This document shows positions 7,992 to 11,494 of a DNA stretch of 11,494 nucleotides, piece after piece. The translations under genes and the position numbers were made by a program. Source of the stretch: Flavisolibacter sp. GTDB lineage: Bacteria; Bacteroidota; Bacteroidia; Chitinophagales; Chitinophagaceae. The notes beneath the pieces were generated by a model. That model worked only from the letters and a program-made list of their open reading frames with translations. It did no database searches and was not told the origin of the DNA. Location: assembly GCA_025936195.1 (NCBI GenBank), contig JAICTW010000024.1, forward strand, positions 1 through 11,494. Reading direction: 5' to 3'. How positions within the stretch are numbered: the stretch's first letter is position 1; the number at the start of each line of letters is the position of its first letter.

Positions 7992-9539
7992 TTATCCTGC
8001 CCATCCTTCCCTGTCCAAACTCCTGTATTGAATGGCTTCGGCCAAATGTTCCACTTTAATGCCCTCACTTTGTGAAAGATCAGCAACAGTTCTGGACACC
8101 TTTAAAATGCGGTCGTAAGCCCGTGCAGATAAATTCAGTTTTTCCATGGCTACTTTCAAAAGATTTTGTCCCGCGGTATTGATAACGCAAATTTCCTTCA
8201 GCATTTTACTGCTCATTTGCGCATTGCAATAAATGCCCTCATAACTTTTATATCGTTCTGCCTGTCTTTCTCTGGCTTTAATTACCCTATCACGAATGGA
8301 AGAAGAATTTTCCTGTGGCTTTAATGTGGACAATTCGCTGAAAGCAACAGGAGTGACTTCCACGTGCAGATCAATCCTGTCCAGTAAAGGCCCGGAGATC
8401 TTGTTCAAATATTTTTGAACCGTTCCCGGCGGACAGGTACATTCTCTTTCGGGATGATTGTAATAGCCGCAGGGACAGGGATTCATAGATGCAATCAACA
8501 TAAACGATGCAGGAAAATCTACAGCCACTTTTGCTCTTGAAATGGTTACTCTTCTTTCCTCCATAGGCTGACGCATTACCTCTAAAACTGTTCGCTTGAA
8601 CTCGGGCAATTCATCCAAAAACAACACACCGTTATGTGCTAAAGAAATTTCACCAGGCTGAGGAACACCACCGCCGCCAACCAGGGCTACATCACTAATG
8701 GTATGATGCGGAGAACGGAAAGGCCGTTTGGAAACCAGTGTAGAATTCTCAGGAAGCTTTCCCGCCACCGAATGGATTTTTGTTGTTTCCAATGCTTCCT
8801 GTAAACTGAGTGGTGGAAGAATAGTGGGCAATCGCTTTGCCAGCATGGTTTTACCCGCGCCAGGTGGACCGATCAATATGGCATTGTGTCCACCGGCCGC
8901 AGCAATCTCCAAAGCTCTTTTGATATTTTCCTGCCCTTTTACGTCAGCAAAATCAAGTTCGAAATCGTATTGTGAGTGGAAAAATTCTTCTCTTGTATTA
9001 ATGGAAACCGGTTGCAAAATTTTTTCACCGCTTTCAAAAAATGCAATTACTTCTTTGATGTGATTCACTCCATAAACGTTCAGATTGTTGACCATTCCCG
9101 CTTCTTTCTCATTTACTTTCGGAACGATCAGTCCTTTGAAACCTTCTTTCCTCGCCTGGATAGCAATGGGCAAAGCGCCTTTGATGGAACGGATCTCTCC
9201 ATCCAAACTCAACTCTCCCATGATCACATACTGATCAATAGCTTCTGCATTTTTGATTTGTTTAGTCGCTGCAAGAATTCCAATGGCTATGGGAAGATCG
9301 AAAGGCGTTCCGCTTTTTTTAATATCGGCCGGAGCAAGATTGACCACAATTCTTGTCCGCTTCATTTCAAGCCCGATTGCTTTGATGGTACTTTCAATAC
9401 GCTGCAAACTTTCTTTAACTGCATTATCCGGGAGACCAACAATTAAATAACCCGTGCTGGTTTCCATCCAGTTTACTTCAACAGTAATGGTAATGGCTTC
9501 TACTCCGTAAACGGCACTTCCGAATGTTTTAACCAGCAT
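7992..9539 (-). CDS. comM: ComM/YifB family AAA+ ATPase (Mg-chelatase-like helicase)
   Basis: This 515-residue protein has the normal length and domain order of ComM/YifB. An N-terminal Lon-protease-like domain (about 1-170) includes SGTPFDLPIA near 76-85 and GELSLDGE at 108-115. The AAA+ module has Walker A GPPGAGKT at 224-231, Walker B VLFLDE at 305-310, sensor-1 region SMNPCPCG at 351-358, a Cys cluster (C355, C357, C367, C369) typical of the family, and the arginine-finger region GPLLDRID at 383-390. The C-terminal Mg_chelatase_C domain carries SARAYDRILKVSRT at 471-484. In naturally competent bacteria, ComM is a hexameric helicase that extends branch migration of incoming single-stranded DNA into the chromosome; homologues also occur in species not known to be competent. 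It is not a true magnesium chelatase subunit. The start MLVKTFGSAVYG is standard for the family. The gene leads a leftward group with the small gene that follows it. Confidence 0.95.
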   Translation of the reverse strand: MLVKTFGSAVYGVEAITITVEVNWMETSTGYLIVGLPDNAVKESLQRIESTIKAIGLEMKRTRIVVNLAPADIKKSGTPFDLPIAIGILAATKQIKNAEAIDQYVIMGELSLDGEIRSIKGALPIAIQARKEGFKGLIVPKVNEKEAGMVNNLNVYGVNHIKEVIAFFESGEKILQPVSINTREEFFHSQYDFELDFADVKGQENIKRALEIAAAGGHNAILIGPPGAGKTMLAKRLPTILPPLSLQEALETTKIHSVAGKLPENSTLVSKRPFRSPHHTISDVALVGGGGVPQPGEISLAHNGVLFLDELPEFKRTVLEVMRQPMEERRVTISRAKVAVDFPASFMLIASMNPCPCGYYNHPERECTCPPGTVQKYLNKISGPLLDRIDLHVEVTPVAFSELSTLKPQENSSSIRDRVIKARERQAERYKSYEGIYCNAQMSSKMLKEICVINTAGQNLLKVAMEKLNLSARAYDRILKVSRTVADLSQSEGIKVEHLAEAIQYRSLDREGWAG

Positions 9540-9563
9540 GTTAGTTTGATTGGTAATTTAATT

Positions 9564-9594
9564 CAAGATAAAATTGATGAATAAAGAGAACAAA
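9564..9594 (-). promoter_or_regulatory. Possible comM promoter of Bacteroidota type
   Basis: Reading the minus strand, TTTG (9594-9591) is followed after 20 nt by TATCTTG (9570-9564), one base short of the TAnnTTTG -7 consensus. The comM ATG is 24 nt downstream. Order and spacing fit the phylum's primary sigma factor pattern. A/T-rich intergenic DNA yields such matches by chance, so confidence is modest. Confidence 0.35.
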
Positions 9595-9629
9595 TTTTTT
9601 AATAATGGCAAAAGTGTTTTGCTCACTTA

Positions 9630-9687
9630 CCTTAAAGAGAGGCTTTAGGTCTCCCGATAGCCATCGGGACTCTGCGTTCTCTGCGTG
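9630..9687. repeat. Palindromic intergenic element with tandem CTCTGCGT units
   Basis: Three pieces lie side by side. The first is an imperfect stem of CCTTAAAG with CTTTAGG (9630-9649, one bulge). The second is a perfect 7-bp stem, TCCCGAT and ATCGGGA, around AGCC (9652-9669). The third is two 9-bp units, CTCTGCGTT and CTCTGCGTG (9670-9687). The CCCGAT/ATCGGG hairpin and the CGCAGAGAA-type unit (reverse strand) resemble short elements I recall as dispersed between genes in Bacteroidota genomes. Only one copy is in this window, so repetition elsewhere is inferred. No transposase is nearby. Confidence 0.45.
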
Positions 9688-9739
9688 ATTAAAAAACTCT
9701 CACAATAAAAGAGTAATAGAAAACAGTGCTGCGTCTTAA

Positions 9740-9812
9740 ATAAGCAAGGGTGTGCTTATGATGGTACCTCCAGACGGAATCGGATCTGGGTACTACCCGG
9801 CAAAGCTTTTGC
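9740..9812 (+). other. Cluster of three hairpins before the lipoprotein gene
   Basis: Three inverted repeats follow in close succession: ATAAGCA/TGCTTAT around a 6-nt loop (9740-9759); GTAC plus CCAGA pairing with TCTGG plus GTAC around a 10-nt loop, with a 2-nt bulge (9764-9793); and GCAAA/TTTGC around 3 nt (9800-9812). The last ends 24 nt before the lipoprotein ATG, so the block may be a structured 5' leader or a small RNA. I match it to no known riboswitch and see no clear promoter upstream. The stretch is locally richer in G and C than the A/T-rich DNA on either side. Confidence 0.35.
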
Positions 9813-9836
9813 ATAATTCCACAAAACGACGAACTC

Positions 9837-10004
9837 ATGAAACAATATTCATTATTTGGGCTTTTGGCATTAGCAATGGCTATGACCTTATCATCCTGCC
9901 AGGTAGTCGGCGGTATTTTTAAAGCCGGTGTGTGGGTAGGAATTGTTCTGGTAGTTATTGTTGTAGTAGTTATTCTTTGGTTGGTTGGCAGAGGCCGCAG
10001 CTAA
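9837..10004 (+). CDS. Small lipoprotein with a C-terminal membrane helix
   Basis: ATG at 9837-9839 opens 55 codons ending at TAA 10002-10004. The first 20 residues are a type II signal peptide: M-K-Q-Y, a hydrophobic core, then lipobox LSSC with lipidated Cys21. The mature part has only 35 residues: QVVGGIFKAG, a transmembrane stretch of about 20 (VWVGIVLVVI... to about 51), and a basic tail, GRGRS. Cys21 outside and R52/R54 inside would give a peptide anchored twice in the inner membrane. The acidic export signal that sends Bacteroidota lipoproteins to the cell surface is absent after the Cys. I recall similar tiny proteins in this phylum, often labelled phosphatidate cytidylyltransferase; nothing here supports that activity, since the protein is far too small. 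Its function is unknown. The A/G-poor sequence before the ATG shows no clear Shine-Dalgarno, which is usual in the phylum. Its stop abuts that of the convergent gene. Confidence 0.85.
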   Translation: MKQYSLFGLLALAMAMTLSSCQVVGGIFKAGVWVGIVLVVIVVVVILWLVGRGRS

Positions 10005-11494
10005 TTATTCTTCCTGCAACAAACATAGTTTCCCATCCATGGTGGATGCAATTAACTGCCCGTTGTCAAGCACTCTGACTGTATTCACCATGGAATTATC
10101 AATTTTATAGGCCCATACAATTTTTTTTGTGGCAGGATTGATACAATACACCACTCCATTTCTTGTTCCGAAGTAAACCTTTCCATTCTTTTCAACAAGC
10201 ATGGATGGCGCATGTTCATATCCGTATCCCACATTCATTTTCCAGGCAAGCTCGGGCTTGTTTTTATTGGTATAAAATGCAACTACGGTATCCTGCATGG
10301 TTTTTCCGTAGATCCATTTGCCATCGTTTGAAATGCCAATGCTTTCGCGAACGGTAGCTTCATTTGTCCGCCACAACGTTTTGCCTGTGTTGATATCAAG
10401 TGCAGATAAATAACGGTCGGGAGCCACAATATAAACCACATCATCTTTCACCACGGGAATGCAGGCAGCCGGAGAATAATTGATGATGGAAGAACCATTG
10501 TTCCATTTCCACAAAAGATGTCCATCGGTTTTATTGAGTGCATACAAATTTTTATCCCAAGCGCCGAAAATAATTTTATCATCAACAATGATTGGCTTGC
10601 TTACTACAGGACCTTCCAATCCATCAAAACTCCAGATAGGTTTTCCACTGGAAAGATCATAAGCACTAAAACGGTGATCGCTGCCGCCAATGTAAACAAC
10701 GTTGTTTTCAATTAGCGGAGAACCCAAAACAGATGCGCCGCTTTTAAATTTCCATTGCAGCTTGCCTATATTGTTCAGACAATAAATAAAACCATCGGCT
10801 GAACCAAGAACAATCCTGTTATCAGTAACATCCGGTGAAGAAAAGATAGGCCCATTTGTTTTAAAGCTCCATTTTCTTTTACCATTCTTTATATTCAGTG
10901 CCTCAATCAAACCGTTCTGATTTCCAAACACCACATAATGATCAATAACTGCCGGAGTGGAAATTACATTGGCTGAAGAACTGTAAGTCCAAACCGGTTT
11001 TACATTGTTGTATTTTTCGTTGACTGAAAAATCGGGACGTGGAAATTTTTTGGAAAGATCATATTCATGCTTTTCATTTTTTACAGCGGTCCATTCTCTC
11101 TCGGTTTTGGAAAATGGTTTTCTTTCAATAAACACAATTGAATCTAAGCGAACGTCCACCAGGTTATAACCGCCTTCGGTTTGTTTTGCACGCAGGTTGG
11201 AGCGCCCCATTACCGAAGGAATGTCTTCCGCTTTCACCGGCCGGTTGTTGTGCCCATGTCCGCATAATGCCAGCAACGTATTTTTTGTTTTCAGCAGATC
11301 AATCACTTCGTACCAATTATCCAAACCATTATCCAAAGGATAGTGATTGAGAAAAATAACAGGCTCATCATCTTTAATGGTTTTCAGTTTTGCCTGCATC
11401 CAGTTCATGGCATTTCTTGGAACATGACCGTCGCTCATGCGCACATAAGGACCAGAAGCGCATCCAATGAAACTGATGCCATTGTATTTGAATA
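10005..11494 (-). CDS. Metallophosphoesterase fused to a PQQ-like beta-propeller (5' end missing)
   Basis: The frame is open to the right edge, so the true start lies outside; 495 residues plus the stop (10005-10007) are visible. The GTG at 11444 and ATG at 11438 fall inside a conserved domain (NGISFIGCASGP before, RMSDGHVPR after) and are not starts. Visible residues 1-115 are the C-terminal half of a calcineurin-like phosphoesterase: RMSDGHVPR, a metal-ligand His in LNHYP (H50), and GHGH with H79 and H81. The earlier ligands (DxH, GDxxD) would lie upstream. After a linker, eight repeats end in W-centred strands at W168, W208, W247, W287, W328, W374, W417 and W460, about 39-46 residues apart, as in PQQ-like (BamB/quinoprotein-type) eight-bladed propellers. 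The likely role is hydrolysis of a phosphate ester in the periplasm with the propeller as binding module; substrate, signal peptide and true PQQ binding cannot be judged here. Confidence 0.9.
   Translation of the reverse strand, partial: FKYNGISFIGCASGPYVRMSDGHVPRNAMNWMQAKLKTIKDDEPVIFLNHYPLDNGLDNWYEVIDLLKTKNTLLALCGHGHNNRPVKAEDIPSVMGRSNLRAKQTEGGYNLVDVRLDSIVFIERKPFSKTEREWTAVKNEKHEYDLSKKFPRPDFSVNEKYNNVKPVWTYSSSANVISTPAVIDHYVVFGNQNGLIEALNIKNGKRKWSFKTNGPIFSSPDVTDNRIVLGSADGFIYCLNNIGKLQWKFKSGASVLGSPLIENNVVYIGGSDHRFSAYDLSSGKPIWSFDGLEGPVVSKPIIVDDKIIFGAWDKNLYALNKTDGHLLWKWNNGSSIINYSPAACIPVVKDDVVYIVAPDRYLSALDINTGKTLWRTNEATVRESIGISNDGKWIYGKTMQDTVVAFYTNKNKPELAWKMNVGYGYEHAPSMLVEKNGKVYFGTRNGVVYCINPATKKIVWAYKIDNSMVNTVRVLDNGQLIASTMDGKLCLLQEE

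Noticed and set aside
8976..9446. 156-residue open frame antisense to comM
   Set aside because: It is fully covered by the conserved comM coding sequence and its translation has no motif or plausible start context.
7992..9539. Reading comM as a magnesium chelatase subunit or an active Lon protease
   Set aside because: The domain order and length match ComM/YifB; the Lon-like domain is a normal part of that family, and no other chelatase subunits are nearby.
9540..9836. tRNA, CRISPR array, riboswitch or phage attachment site in the intergenic region
   Set aside because: No cloverleaf, no regularly spaced repeats, no known riboswitch core and no integrase or tRNA end were found; only hairpins and one repeat-like element are present.
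9837..10004. Phosphatidate cytidylyltransferase label for the small lipoprotein
   Set aside because: The real enzyme is a polytopic membrane protein several times longer; this peptide has a single helix and no catalytic motif.
11436..11444. Apparent GTG or ATG start of the phosphoesterase-propeller gene
   Set aside because: The frame stays open to the window edge and the 16 upstream codons encode conserved phosphoesterase sequence, so the start is outside the window.

Overview
The window looks like chromosomal DNA from a member of the Bacteroidota, probably class Chitinophagia or a near relative. Three things point that way: the C-terminal three quarters of SprA, the outer-membrane translocon of the type IX secretion system, which is confined to this phylum; a tiny lipoprotein of a type common in this phylum; and weak matches to the Bacteroidota promoter (TTTG, about 19 nt, then TAnnTTTG) instead of E. 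coli-type sites. The family-level placement is an impression from protein sequence, not a computed result.

Layout. Bases 1-5265 (+) hold the 3' part of sprA, whose start lies left of the window. A 225-bp convergent gap with a weak A/T-rich hairpin follows. Three genes then run leftward on the minus strand. In transcription order they are comM, a Mg-chelatase-like AAA+ helicase (9539-7992); a small unrecognised gene (7944-7399); and a half-size ABC exporter (7320-5491). The 78 bp in front of the exporter hold two inverted repeats and a possible promoter. Bases 9540-9836 are non-coding and dense in structure: a possible comM promoter, a palindromic element of dispersed-repeat type, and a run of three hairpins. 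These lead into a 55-codon lipoprotein gene (9837-10004, +). That gene abuts, with no spacer, the stop codon of a convergent gene that runs off the right edge. The convergent gene encodes a calcineurin-type metallophosphoesterase joined to a beta-propeller of eight W-containing repeats (11494-10005, -).

How the genes relate. No single pathway links them. SprA exports proteins across the outer membrane. ComM acts on DNA during uptake and recombination. The ABC protein exports an unidentified lipid or drug-like substrate across the inner membrane. The propeller fusion is probably an envelope enzyme, but its N-terminus is missing. I see no phage, integrase, CRISPR array, toxin-antitoxin pair, tRNA or rRNA. 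The genes are mostly housekeeping. The least explained parts are the 9.6-9.8 kb intergenic region with its lipoprotein, the small gene after comM, and the inverted repeats before the ABC gene.
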